Positions 40,068 to 48,139 of a stretch of DNA of 48,139 bases are shown piece by piece (positions within the stretch are counted from its first letter, which is position 1; every line of letters begins with the position of its first letter). Source of the stretch: Alphaproteobacteria bacterium. Lineage in GTDB: Bacteria; Pseudomonadota; Alphaproteobacteria; Reyranellales; Reyranellaceae. The translations under genes were made by a program, and so were the position numbers. The stretch spans positions 1-48,139 of the forward strand of contig CANJHI010000021.1 in NCBI GenBank assembly GCA_947474005.1, in the 5' to 3' direction. A model generated the notes under the pieces. The model ran no database searches, had not been told where the DNA came from, and saw nothing but the letters and a program-made list of their open reading frames with translations.

Positions 40068-41267
40068 ATGACTGATGGAATATTTTCTGGCCTGAAAGTT
40101 ATCGATTGCGCGAGCTGGATCGCCGGTCCGGCGGCGGCAACCATCCTCTCGGACTTCGGCGCCGAGGTGATCAAGATCGAGCCGCCGGGCGCCGGCGATC
40201 CCTGGCGAGCGTCGACGCCGGTGCCGGGCAAGACCACGGACTACTGGTGGCAGTTGACGGCCCGCAACAAGCGCAGCCTCGCCATCGACCTCAAGCACGC
40301 TGAGGGCCTTGCCGTTCTTCAACGCCTGATCGCCTCGACCGACGTCTTCATCACCAACTTCCCGCTGCCGGTGCGCGAGCGCCTGAAGATCGCCGCTGCC
40401 GATCTCCTGGCGATCAATCCCCGGCTCATCTACGGCTCGATCTCGGCCTATGGCGAGGCGGGCGAAGAGGCGGCCCGCACAGGCTTCGACGCGACTGCCT
40501 ACTGGGCCCGCTCGGGCCTGATGGACATGGTGCGGGCCACGACCGAGACCGAGCCGGTCCGATCCATGCCCGGCATGGGCGACCACCCGACCGCGACCGC
40601 CCTGTACGCCGCCATCGTGACGGCGCTGTATCGCCGCGAGAAAACGGGAAAGGGCGGAGTCGCGCAGACCTCGCTGCTGCAGAATGGCCTGTGGGCAAAC
40701 GGCTGCTACGTGCAGAACAGGCTGTTCGGCGAGCACGTCGGGCACCGGCCGCCGCGGACCGAGACGCCGAGCGCACTCGCTAATCACTATCGCTGCCGCG
40801 ACGGGCGGTGGTTCCTGATGGCGCTGCACAACGAGGCCCGCCAGCTCGCGAGCTTCCTGAAGGCGATCGAGGCCGAGCACCTCGCGCAAGATCCACGCTT
40901 TGCCGACACCCTGTCACGGCGCGCCAATGCGAGAGCCCTGTCCGCGATCCTCGAAGGCATCTTCGCCAGGCGTGACCTCGCCGAATGGCGGCCGATCCTC
41001 GAAAAGGCCGGCGTGACGTTCGGCGCCGTGTTCTCGGTCGACGAAGCAGGTGACGATCCGCAGTCGCGCGAGATCGGCGCCCTGGTTCCCTTCGCCGACG
41101 GCGCCGGCCTCACCGTGTCGAGCCCCTTCCACGTCGAGGGCGAAACCAAGGTCGCCCCGCTCCGCGCGCCCGCCGTCGGCCAGCATTCGGAGACGGTGCT
41201 ACGCGCCGCCGGCTACGCCGCCGACGAGATCGCCCGGCTGAAGGCACTCGGCGTCGTGCAACAGTAG
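40068..41267 (+). CDS. CaiB/BaiF family (class III) CoA transferase
   Basis: 399 residues. The N-terminus GLKVIDCASWIAGPAAATIL and DFGAEVIKIEPPGAGDPWR is typical. NKRSLAIDLK is at 68-77 and the catalytic aspartate is D141 (TGFDATAYW). The C-terminal half has AALYRREKTGKGG-like ALYRREKTGKGGVAQTSL and APLRAPAVGQHSE. The enzyme moves CoA between carboxylic acids; frequent substrates include oxalate, carnitine and succinyl donors, none of which can be inferred here. The start at 40068 follows caagggaaa. It stands 100 bp before a VOC protein gene in the same direction, which may share its pathway. Confidence 0.88.
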   Translation: MTDGIFSGLKVIDCASWIAGPAAATILSDFGAEVIKIEPPGAGDPWRASTPVPGKTTDYWWQLTARNKRSLAIDLKHAEGLAVLQRLIASTDVFITNFPLPVRERLKIAAADLLAINPRLIYGSISAYGEAGEEAARTGFDATAYWARSGLMDMVRATTETEPVRSMPGMGDHPTATALYAAIVTALYRREKTGKGGVAQTSLLQNGLWANGCYVQNRLFGEHVGHRPPRTETPSALANHYRCRDGRWFLMALHNEARQLASFLKAIEAEHLAQDPRFADTLSRRANARALSAILEGIFARRDLAEWRPILEKAGVTFGAVFSVDEAGDDPQSREIGALVPFADGAGLTVSSPFHVEGETKVAPLRAPAVGQHSETVLRAAGYAADEIARLKALGVVQQ

Positions 41268-41369
41268 GGACGGCCCCTCCCCTGCCACTCGTCTGGGCCG
41301 CCAGTCTAGGTTGCCGGCCCGATTTCCGTTACACTGCACGGCCGATTCCTGATGGAAGGGAGCAAGCCG

Positions 41370-41909
41370 ATGACAGCGCAGACCAAAGGCCGCATCCGTC
41401 ACATTGCACTCAGCGTAAAAGATCCCTGGGAGACCGCCGAATTTTATAAGCAGGCCGTCGGCCTGCAGGAAGTCATGGAACTCGACGGCCCGCTGGCCGA
41501 GGGCGTGTTCCTGAGCGACGGTGTGGTCAACCTCGCCATCCTTCACTTCAAGAACGAAGAGGCCTCGCAGGGCACAGGCACGGACTTTGTCGGTATCCAC
41601 CACATCGGCTTCTGGGTCGATGACGTGGTGGAACAGGGCAAGATCGCGCGCAACACCGGCGCCACCTGGATCATGGGCGACACCAACAACCCGAACGGCT
41701 ACGAGATCAAGCACACCGACCTCGACGGCATCATCTTCGACATCGCAGCCCACGGCTGGGTCGGTTCGCAGAAGAACCCGGGATCGGCAGACAACGTCGT
41801 GCAACGCAACCCGCAACGGCGTCTGGCCAAGTTCGACGAGCGCCGCGCGCGCGCCCAGGCGAAGATCGCAGCAATACGAGCGAAACAGGTCGCCGTGGCC
41901 GCTGAGTGA
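41370..41909 (+). CDS. VOC (glyoxalase/bleomycin-resistance fold) family protein
   Basis: 179 residues. Paired beta-alpha-beta-beta-beta modules start with RIRHIALSVKDPWETAEFYKQ (H11 as the first metal position) and FVGIHHIGFWVDDV. YEIKHTDLDGIIFDI supplies the last strand. These enzymes bind a divalent metal and act as lyases, dioxygenases or isomerases. The C-terminal 35 residues are a basic helix rich in Arg and Ala, which is not typical. The start at 41370 is supported by ggaagggag 8 bp upstream. Substrate unknown. Confidence 0.8.
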   Translation: MTAQTKGRIRHIALSVKDPWETAEFYKQAVGLQEVMELDGPLAEGVFLSDGVVNLAILHFKNEEASQGTGTDFVGIHHIGFWVDDVVEQGKIARNTGATWIMGDTNNPNGYEIKHTDLDGIIFDIAAHGWVGSQKNPGSADNVVQRNPQRRLAKFDERRARAQAKIAAIRAKQVAVAAE

Positions 41910-41963
41910 TTTGGTAGAGCACGTTCCACCAGAATAGACTCGGACTCATTGCTGGGAGCGCGA

Positions 41964-42839
41964 TCAATCCGTCTCGATCGGCAACGCCTCCGACTTCGCC
42001 CACTCGCCCATGGAGGCGTCGTAAAGCGTGATGTCGTCGTGGCCGAGCTGGTGCAGCAGGAACAGGTCGATGGTGGCCGAGATGCCGCCGCCGCAATAGC
42101 AGATCGTGCGCTTGTCCTTCGCCACCCCCTGGGCCGCGAATTTCGCCGCCGCGTCGGCGAGAGTGGTGAAGCCCTTGGTCGCAGGATCCACCAGCGTGGC
42201 CGCTGACACGTTGACGCTGCCGGGCACGCGACCGGGGCGGCCGTAGCGGCTGGGCTCCAGGCCGCGATGGAACTGCGGCCCCAGCGCGTTCACCGTCACG
42301 GTGCCGCCGCGGCCGATGGCGGCCTTCACCGCCGCGGCGTCGACGAACAGGCCGTCGCGCGGCGCCGCCACGAAGGCCGCCGGCGGATAGCCGCGCGGCG
42401 CGCCTGTTTCGAGCGGCCGGCCTTCGGCTTTCCATTTGTCGAGGCCGCCGTCGAGTACGGCCGCATCGTCGAAGCCCAGCGCGCGCAGCATCCACCAGAA
42501 GCGCGTCGCCCACATCATCGTGCCGATGCTGTAGAGCACCACGCGCGTGCCGGGCGCGACGCCGTGCCGGCCGAACGCCGCCACCAATCGTACGACCGAT
42601 GGCATCATGAAATGCAGATGCGTGGCGGTATCAGAGAACTCGCCCTGCAGGTCGAGAAGATCGGCGCCGGGAATGTGGCCTTCCTCGAACGTCGCGCGGC
42701 CAGGCACGGCGATGTAAGGCTCGGGCCCGCCGGCCGGCGCCGGGTTCAGGTAGGTCGTGCAGTCGAACACGCGCAGTGACGGATCACTGAGCGAAGCGGC
42801 GAGCGTGTCGGTATCGATCAGGGCGCGTGGGTCGCGCAT
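41964..42839 (-). CDS. two-domain rhodanese-type sulfurtransferase (SseA/TST-like)
   Basis: 291 residues with two rhodanese domains. In the N-terminal domain the catalytic position is not cysteine (VVLYSIGTMMW). In the C-terminal domain the active-site loop is YCGGGISAT with Cys249 as the persulfide-forming residue; Cys247 lies next to it. GRVPGSVNV and EEGHIPGADLLDL are conserved rhodanese phrases. It transfers sulfane sulfur from thiosulfate or 3-mercaptopyruvate to acceptors such as cyanide, giving thiocyanate. The CGGG loop differs from the CGSGVTA of E. coli SseA. The ribosome site ggaggac is 8 bp upstream. It diverges from an aldo/keto reductase gene. Confidence 0.87.
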   Translation of the reverse strand: MRDPRALIDTDTLAASLSDPSLRVFDCTTYLNPAPAGGPEPYIAVPGRATFEEGHIPGADLLDLQGEFSDTATHLHFMMPSVVRLVAAFGRHGVAPGTRVVLYSIGTMMWATRFWWMLRALGFDDAAVLDGGLDKWKAEGRPLETGAPRGYPPAAFVAAPRDGLFVDAAAVKAAIGRGGTVTVNALGPQFHRGLEPSRYGRPGRVPGSVNVSAATLVDPATKGFTTLADAAAKFAAQGVAKDKRTICYCGGGISATIDLFLLHQLGHDDITLYDASMGEWAKSEALPIETD

Positions 42840-42903
42840 TAGGATGTCCTCCGGGTTCGACTGGTGTCCACGATCTGCTATCAAGGATGAGCAGGAGAGC
42901 GTG

Positions 42904-43863
42904 ATGGAATATCGGTCCTTGGGAAAAACCGGCCTCAACGTCAGTGTCGCGGGGCTTGGTTGCGGCGGCAACAGCCGTCTGGGCCTTGGCCGTGGCGCCA
43001 GCTTCGACGACTGCGTGGCGGTCGTGCGCACGGCCGTCGACCTCGGCGTCAATTTCCTCGACACCGCCGAGGCCTATGGCACCGAGGAGATCGTAGGCGC
43101 CGCCGCCCGGTCCTATAACCGGGACAGGCTGGTGATCTCGACCAAGGCGATCTTCAGGGGAGCCGACGACACGGCCGAAACGGTGACGCGCCGGGTGGAC
43201 GCGGCGCTGCAACGGCTGGGCCTCGACTACGTCGACATCTTCCATTTCCACGCCGTCAATCCGGCGACCTATGAGCATCATCGCGATGTGCTAGCGCCCG
43301 CTCTCATCAAGCTCAAGGAGCAGGGCAAGGTGCGCCACATCGGCATCACCGAGACGGGGCCGCGCGATCCGGAACAGAAGATGCTCGCCCGGGCGATCGA
43401 GGAAGCGCCCTGGGAAGTCATCATGCTGGCCTACAGCCTCATGAACCAGGGCGCGCGTCTCAACATTTTTCCAACGACCCGACGTCGAGAGATTGGCACG
43501 CTCCTGATGTTCGTCGTCCGCAACATCTTCAGCAACGCCGCCTATCGCCGCGACGTCTCCGCCAAGCTGGTCGAACAGGGGCTTCTTGACGCGTCGGTCC
43601 TCTCCGACGGCGATCCGCTCGGATTTCTCGTTTCAGAAGGTGGTGCAGAGAGCATTACGGATGCGGCCTATCGCTACGCGCGCCACGAACAGGGCGCCGA
43701 TGTCATCCTGTTCGGCACCGGCAACAAGGATCACGTCAGGGCAAACATCGACTCGATCCTCCGCCCGCCCCTGCCGCCGCCGGTCATCGAGCGGCTCCAC
43801 GCCTCGTTCGGACACCTGACCGGCGTCGGGCTCGACCTGCCCGGGCCGGTCAAGGGCGCGTAA
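42904..43863 (+). CDS. aldo/keto reductase
   Basis: 319 residues with a TIM barrel. The catalytic tetrad is D53, Y58 (FLDTAEAYG), K81 (ISTKA) and H116 (DIFHFHAV). The NADPH-binding end is near GADVILFGTGNKDHV. It differs from classical AKRs in the C-terminal part, where the usual GxxNxxxL region is replaced by NPTRRREIGTL-like NIFPTTRRREIGTL and YRYARHEQG. It reduces aldehydes or ketones with NADPH in the cytoplasm; the substrate is unknown. The ribosome site is gcaggaga. The gene runs directly into a palindromic element at 43864. Confidence 0.85.
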   Translation: MEYRSLGKTGLNVSVAGLGCGGNSRLGLGRGASFDDCVAVVRTAVDLGVNFLDTAEAYGTEEIVGAAARSYNRDRLVISTKAIFRGADDTAETVTRRVDAALQRLGLDYVDIFHFHAVNPATYEHHRDVLAPALIKLKEQGKVRHIGITETGPRDPEQKMLARAIEEAPWEVIMLAYSLMNQGARLNIFPTTRRREIGTLLMFVVRNIFSNAAYRRDVSAKLVEQGLLDASVLSDGDPLGFLVSEGGAESITDAAYRYARHEQGADVILFGTGNKDHVRANIDSILRPPLPPPVIERLHASFGHLTGVGLDLPGPVKGA

Positions 43864-43966
43864 CCCCCTCACCTAGCCTCTCCCCCTAGCGGGGGAGAGG
43901 AATATGAAAGCAGCACTCTCTTCTCATGTCCCTCTCCCCCTTTGGGGGAGAGGTTAGGTGAGGGGG
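43864..43966. repeat. composite palindromic element between convergent genes
   Basis: Outer 12-bp arms CCCCCTCACCTA (43864-43875) and TAGGTGAGGGGG (43955-43966) enclose two identical 10-bp-stem hairpins, CCTCTCCCCC/GGGGGAGAGG at 43877-43900 and 43931-43953. It fills the whole gap between the aldo/keto reductase and D-aminoacylase-like genes and could act as a bidirectional transcript stabiliser or terminator. It has the same architecture as 28311-28416. Confidence 0.75.
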
Positions 43967-43967
43967 A

Positions 43968-45686
43968 TCAGCCGGTTGAGCGGACCAGCTTGCCGGGCCT
44001 GGCGCCGGTCTCCTGGCCCTTCTCGAAGATGGGCGTGCCGGAGCAGATCGTCATGTCGTAGCCGTCGACGTGCTGGACCAGGCGCCGGCCGCCGGCCGGC
44101 AGGTCGAAGATCATCTTGGGCGAATGGAGCGTGAGGCCCTCGAAGTCGATCACGTTCACATCGGCCTTCTTGCCCGGCTGGAGCCGGCCGCGGTCCTTGA
44201 AGCCGTAGAAATCTGCCGTGCTGCTCGTCATGCGCTGCACGACGCGCTCCAGCGGCATGCGCGGCCCGCGTGTGCGGTCGCGCACCCAGTGGGACAGCAT
44301 AGAAGTGTTGAGCGAGGCATCGCAGATCACGCCGCAATGTGCGCCGCCGTCGGACAGGCCGAGGATGGTGTGTGGGTGCTCGATCAGCTCCCGGACCACC
44401 TCGAGGTCGCCATGCACATAGTTGGTAACGGGGAAGTACACCATGCGGCTGCCGTCGCCGCCGACCAGGTAGTCGTAGCAATACTCGGCCGGCGTGACGC
44501 CGTCGCGCGCGGCCATGGCGGCGATGCTGCGCTCGGGCGGCGGCTCGTAGTCCGGCTGCTCGCCCAGGAGATACATGCGGTCCCAGCGCGTCGCGATCTG
44601 GCGCGACAGCGGCGGCAGCACTTCCAGCAGGCGGGGCGAGGCCTCCTGCGACAGCACGAGGCGGCGCGTCTCGGGATCGCGCAGCCTGGCCAGCATCTCG
44701 GCGGGCGGCAGCTTGGCCACCTCGGCGAAAGCCTCGCGCAGCGCGAAGGGATTGAGCGAGGTGCCGAGGCCGAGCGTCAGCCCGACCGGGCGTCCCGCGA
44801 CCTGGGCATAGACCGGCAGGTTGTCGGCTCGGGCGGCACTCACGCTGTCCATCAGGCGGCGCCAGCGCTCGGGATCGTAGCTGCGATCGGTCAGCAGGAA
44901 CCAGACGGGCCGGCCGCTGTCCTTCGCCACCTGGCGTATCCAGCGGAACTCGGACGCCTCGTCCTCGAAGTCGGAGAGCATGCCGAACGTGCCGCGGCCG
45001 GCACGGCCCATCGCCTTGCCGATGGCGATCAGTTCCTCATGCTCGGCATAGCGTCCGGGGACCAGTTCGCCGGCCAGCGTCTTGTGCTGATCGCTGCGGC
45101 TGGTGGTAAAGCCGACGGCGCCGGCATTAAGGGCCTCCTCGGTGAGCCGAGCCATGACCGCGATGTCCTCGGCCGTCGCCTGCTCGCGGGCGATGGCGCG
45201 GTCGCCCATGGCATAGACGCGCAACGGGTGATGGGCGATCTGGGCCGCGATATCGATCGTGCGCGGTAGCTTCGAGAGCGCATCGAGGTATTCGGGGAAG
45301 CTCTCCCAATCCCACTTGAGGCCTTCCGTCAGCACAATGCCGGGGATGTCCTCCACGCCTTCCATCATTTCGATCAGCGCCTGCTGGTGCTGTTGGCGGA
45401 CGGGCGCGAAGCCCACGCCGCAGTTGCCGAACACGATGGTCGTGGCGCCGTGCCAGGAGGAAGGCGCCAGGACGGGATCCCAGGTGGCCTGGCCGTCATA
45501 GTGCGTGTGCACGTCGACCCAGCCCGGCGTGACGAGACGCCCGTCGGCCTTGATCTCGCGCCGGCCGGGGCCTGCCTTGCCGCCGACCTGGACGATGCGG
45601 TCGCCCTCGATGGCGACGTCGCCAACATAAGCGGGCGCCCCCGTGCCGTCGACGATGGTGCCGCCCCGAATGACGATGTCGTGCAT
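43968..45686 (-). CDS. D-aminoacylase-like (N-acyl-D-amino-acid deacylase family) amidohydrolase
   Basis: 572 residues. It starts MHDIVIRGGTIVDGTGAP and has the metal motif DVHTHYDGQ with H60 and H62. Cys89 (FGNCGVGFAP) is the metal-bridging cysteine position known from D-aminoacylase. IAHHPLRVYAMGDRA and LSDGGAHCGV (catalytic aspartate) follow, and the C-terminus LQPGKKADVNVIDFEGL closes the small beta-domain. It hydrolyses N-acyl bonds of D-amino acids or related cyclic amides in the cytoplasm. It diverges from another amidohydrolase gene with 98 bp between starts. The specific substrate is not evident. Confidence 0.86.
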   Translation of the reverse strand: MHDIVIRGGTIVDGTGAPAYVGDVAIEGDRIVQVGGKAGPGRREIKADGRLVTPGWVDVHTHYDGQATWDPVLAPSSWHGATTIVFGNCGVGFAPVRQQHQQALIEMMEGVEDIPGIVLTEGLKWDWESFPEYLDALSKLPRTIDIAAQIAHHPLRVYAMGDRAIAREQATAEDIAVMARLTEEALNAGAVGFTTSRSDQHKTLAGELVPGRYAEHEELIAIGKAMGRAGRGTFGMLSDFEDEASEFRWIRQVAKDSGRPVWFLLTDRSYDPERWRRLMDSVSAARADNLPVYAQVAGRPVGLTLGLGTSLNPFALREAFAEVAKLPPAEMLARLRDPETRRLVLSQEASPRLLEVLPPLSRQIATRWDRMYLLGEQPDYEPPPERSIAAMAARDGVTPAEYCYDYLVGGDGSRMVYFPVTNYVHGDLEVVRELIEHPHTILGLSDGGAHCGVICDASLNTSMLSHWVRDRTRGPRMPLERVVQRMTSSTADFYGFKDRGRLQPGKKADVNVIDFEGLTLHSPKMIFDLPAGGRRLVQHVDGYDMTICSGTPIFEKGQETGARPGKLVRSTG

Positions 45687-45784
45687 TGTCCGCCCTTCCG
45701 CTCTGAGATGGGATCACAAGCTTTCCATACATCGACAGGCGCGGGAAGCCGGAAGTCCGGTAGACTTGTCATAGGAGGTTCCCG

Positions 45785-46630
45785 ATGCCGATCATCGATT
45801 CTCAAGTCCACGCCTATGAGGCGAACACGCCGAAGCGGCCCTGGGCCACCCAGCCCAACTGGCCCGACCACGTCACGGGCGACGAGATGGTTGCGGCGAT
45901 GGACAAGGTCGGCGTCGACGGCGCGATCTTCATCTCCGCCTTCTCCCAATACCGGTACGACGCCAGCTACGCGGTGGAGGTGGCGCGGGCCCATCCCAAA
46001 CGGATGGCCATCGTCAAGCCGGTCGACCCGGACGATCCAGCGGTGGCCGACGTCATCGCCGACTGGAAGAAGACACAGGGCACCGTCGGCATCCGCATCA
46101 TGCTGACGAAGGAAAACGGGCGCGGGCCGGACCATCCCGGCCTCGGACGCATCGCTCGCGCCGCCGTCCAATACGACTTTCCGGTCAATGTCCTGTGCTG
46201 GGACAATGTGGACGCAGGCATCGCGCTGGTCGATCGCTACCCTGAGACCCGCTTCATCATCGATCACCTGGCCATCCTGCAGCCGCGCGTGCCGCCCGCG
46301 CCGCCGCAGCCTTGGGCCGATCTGCCGAAGGTGCTGGAATTGGCCAAGCGCCCGAACGCCGTCATCAAGGTCAGCGGCGCCTGCACGCTGTCGCGCGAGC
46401 CCTACCCTTTCAATGACATCTGGGACCCGCTTGCCCGCGTGTTCGACGCCTGGGGTTTCGAGCGCTGCCTGTGGGGCACGGATTGGACGCGCGCGTTCGC
46501 CGTCGTCAACTATGAGCAGGCGGTAAAACCCTTCCTCGAGACCAAGCGCCTGAGCGACAGCGAACGCGCCATGCTGATGGGCGGCGCCTGCGCCAAGGCC
46601 TATTGCTGGTCACCTGCACCAAAAAAGTAA
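45785..46630 (+). CDS. amidohydrolase-2 family (COG3618-like) protein
   Basis: 281 residues. The short TIM-barrel family begins MPIIDSQVHAYE; only H9 of the usual HxH pair is present, since Gln7 replaces the first histidine. Other positions are FIIDHLAILQP (His) and WGTDWTRAF (catalytic Asp). Members hydrolyse lactones such as fuconolactone or 2-pyrone-4,6-dicarboxylate. The variant motif weakens any metal assignment. AGGAGG lies in front of the ATG. It is 18 bp upstream of the carboxymuconolactone-decarboxylase gene, so both probably act on the same ring-cleavage-type product. Confidence 0.82.
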   Translation: MPIIDSQVHAYEANTPKRPWATQPNWPDHVTGDEMVAAMDKVGVDGAIFISAFSQYRYDASYAVEVARAHPKRMAIVKPVDPDDPAVADVIADWKKTQGTVGIRIMLTKENGRGPDHPGLGRIARAAVQYDFPVNVLCWDNVDAGIALVDRYPETRFIIDHLAILQPRVPPAPPQPWADLPKVLELAKRPNAVIKVSGACTLSREPYPFNDIWDPLARVFDAWGFERCLWGTDWTRAFAVVNYEQAVKPFLETKRLSDSERAMLMGGACAKAYCWSPAPKK

Positions 46631-46648
46631 CTAAACGGAGGAACACCA

Positions 46649-47212
46649 ATGTCCGAGACCCCGACTTTCGGCCGCTTCACCGAGATCGCCTACGATAAGA
46701 TGAATCCGGAGCAGCAGGCTGCGTACAAACACATGATGGCGTCGCGCGGCGGCCTGCCGGGCCCCAACAAGATTCTGGTGCACAACCCGAAGCTCGCGAA
46801 CGTCATCGGCCCATACGGTGCTTATCACCAGACTGGCGGCGGCAATTCGATCTCCGAGCGCGAACGCGAGATCGCGGTCTGCATCATCACCAGCCACTGG
46901 CGCTCGGCCTATCCGACATCTGCGCACGAACGCATCGGCAAGAAGGCCGGGCTGCCCGCCGCCAAGGTAGATGCGATGATCGGTGGCCTGCCGACCAGTT
47001 TCGACGACGAGCGCGAGCAGGTCGTCTACGAGATCGCGATGGTGCTAACGCAAGGCCGCTGGGTGCCGCGTGGCCTGTACGACCGCGCCGTCAAAGCGTT
47101 GGGTCACAACGGCATTACCGACGTCATTACCTTGATGGGCCACTACAGCACCGTCGCCATGACGCTCGCTTTCTACGACGTCCCTGACGGGGCGACGGGC
47201 ATGGCACGCTGA
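46649..47212 (+). CDS. carboxymuconolactone decarboxylase (AhpD-like) family protein
   Basis: 187 residues, all-helical. The family core is ISEREREIAVCIITSHWRSAYPTSAHERIGKKAGL, with the conserved His in SAHE but without the CxxC of AhpD, which fits the decarboxylase or non-redox branch. FDDEREQVVYEIAMVL and DVITLMGHYSTVAMTLAFYDV complete the pattern. Such enzymes act on lactone acids from aromatic breakdown, or have unknown small substrates. The ribosome site acggaggaa supports the start. It forms a two-gene operon with the amidohydrolase. Confidence 0.83.
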   Translation: MSETPTFGRFTEIAYDKMNPEQQAAYKHMMASRGGLPGPNKILVHNPKLANVIGPYGAYHQTGGGNSISEREREIAVCIITSHWRSAYPTSAHERIGKKAGLPAAKVDAMIGGLPTSFDDEREQVVYEIAMVLTQGRWVPRGLYDRAVKALGHNGITDVITLMGHYSTVAMTLAFYDVPDGATGMAR

Positions 47213-47249
47213 GCTGCCTAGAGCGCTCGCCCTCAGCGTACCGGCGTCT

Positions 47250-48035
47250 CTAGGGACGGCCGATCTCGATCAGCGCGCGGCCCATCGGCTCTCTGGGTAC
47301 TTGAAGCCAGCCGTGGTGCATCGGATTGCCCAACTCGACGATCATGAGAATGGCTCCCGTGACCGCGAGGGCCGAGAGGAAGAAACTCGTGACCACCGTG
47401 ACATTGACGGGTGCAAACAGCCCGAAGCTGACGAAAATGAGAGAGAGCCAGAAGATCATCACGAAGAGGAATTGGACGGGAACCGTGGTGCCGGGCCTCT
47501 CCCACAGCAACCATCGTTCCGCGTAAATATTGGCGATGATGACCTGAGCCTGTGAGATCAGTGCGGTATGTCGCCGATCGGCGGGCGACAGCGACACGAC
47601 CGCGTCGAGAAGCACATCCAGCAGATCGGAGGTATCTCGATTGGCAGCGGCAGGCACTCCCGATACGGGAAACAATTCCTCGTTCTTCCTGGTCGCATAG
47701 GCCCGCAAATCGCCGCGCGCCTCATTCGCTTCCGGCCCGTAGATCCGCAGGATGTGATCCAGATGAATGAGGTCGGAGCCGAGTTTCTTCACGATCCCCG
47801 CATTGACGGAGAAGGAACTGTTCGCCGATGACAACATCAGGGCCAGCACCAGGGACGTCAGCGACGCAACAACGGCGGCCGTCAACTTGACCACGGTTGC
47901 CGACTCGTTGCTCAGGTGATGGTTCGGCAGAGCCCGCGCTGTGAAGATGCCGATCAGCGCACCGCCGAACATCGCCACAAAGGAAATTGCATCACTGCTG
48001 TCCGGCAATTTTGCCGAGGGTGTAGGGTATCGCAC
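47250..48035 (-). CDS. DUF4239 (bestrophin-like) membrane protein
   Basis: 261 residues. Hydrophobic spans occur at about 18-36 (FVAMFGGALIGIFTA), 48-68 (VVKLTAAVVASLTSLVLALM), 187-210 (FLFVMIFWLSLIFVSFGLF) and 214-235 (VTVVTSFFLSALAVTGAILM). The soluble middle part contains LIHLDHILRIYGPEA and DRRHTALISQAQVIIANI, as in DUF4239 proteins. These are bestrophin-like and of unknown function. The GTG at 48035 has no ribosome site; the start could be the ATG near 47972 (MFGGALIG). Upstream to the window end (48036-48139) I see no gene. Confidence 0.75.
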   Translation of the reverse strand: MRYPTPSAKLPDSSDAISFVAMFGGALIGIFTARALPNHHLSNESATVVKLTAAVVASLTSLVLALMLSSANSSFSVNAGIVKKLGSDLIHLDHILRIYGPEANEARGDLRAYATRKNEELFPVSGVPAAANRDTSDLLDVLLDAVVSLSPADRRHTALISQAQVIIANIYAERWLLWERPGTTVPVQFLFVMIFWLSLIFVSFGLFAPVNVTVVTSFFLSALAVTGAILMIVELGNPMHHGWLQVPREPMGRALIEIGRP

Positions 48036-48139
48036 TGATAAAGAAGGAGAAAACGGATTTTAGGGGTGTCACCGACTTGAATGCCGATTTGAGAAACTGG
48101 GTTTTTTCGGCCTCGGGGTTTCTCAATGTTCACCGGCAA

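Overview
The window is a G+C-rich (roughly two-thirds by eye), densely packed bacterial chromosome segment with about 52 protein genes. No rRNA, tRNA or CRISPR array was seen, and there is no intact insertion sequence. Several families point to an alphaproteobacterium: an EipB/DUF1849 envelope protein, PdeM, and the FAD oxidoreductase-DUF1365-cyclopropane synthase-GPH transporter operon. The wealth of exported binding proteins, CoA transferases, TauD-type dioxygenases and amidohydrolases fits a soil or freshwater heterotroph such as a Reyranella or Bradyrhizobium relative. That placement is inference.

Layout. 1-774 is the 3' end of an EmrA-like efflux adaptor. 771-3326 (minus) is a small catabolic operon: a cysteine-dioxygenase-like thiol dioxygenase, a 2Fe-2S ferredoxin, a ketopantoate-reductase-like enzyme and a DsbA-fold isomerase. 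3451-6577 (plus) is a TauD dioxygenase followed by an exported lactonase-like propeller and a Tat-exported amidohydrolase. 6579-11058 (minus) is the most unusual block: an exported copper-type beta-propeller resembling the N-terminal domain of nitrous oxide reductase and thiocyanate dehydrogenase, followed by an FtsX/MacB-like permease, a LolD-like ATPase and a single-span membrane protein. A membrane-bound J-domain protein diverges from it. 13243-17492 is a complete carbohydrate-type ABC importer with a leader inverted repeat and an internal terminator. 17500-20132 holds a D-2-hydroxyacid dehydrogenase, a 2OG-Fe(II) oxygenase and a Bug-type binding protein.

A 690-bp gene-free stretch (20133-20824) carries repeated TGTGACA half-sites and several hairpins. 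It is followed by a RibD-type reductase, a DUF4424 protein, a ClpP-like periplasmic protein, PdeM and EipB. 25374-31783 is a photolyase plus lipid-modification cluster that resembles the singlet-oxygen-induced genes of Rhodobacter. The photolyase gene is bracketed by two near-identical palindromes, and another palindromic element lies in the 5' end of the DUF1365 gene.

31787-36091 (minus) is an operon of an ECF sigma factor, an anti-sigma factor, a Spy/CnrX-like periplasmic protein, a DUF1800 protein with a Tat signal and a DUF1501 protein without any signal peptide. The remainder holds a gamma-glutamyltransferase, a terminase-small-subunit-like HTH protein, two small exported proteins, an orphan OmpR-type response regulator, a CaiB/BaiF CoA transferase, a VOC protein, a two-domain sulfurtransferase, an aldo/keto reductase, a D-aminoacylase-like amidohydrolase, a second amidohydrolase with a carboxymuconolactone-decarboxylase partner, and a DUF4239 membrane protein.
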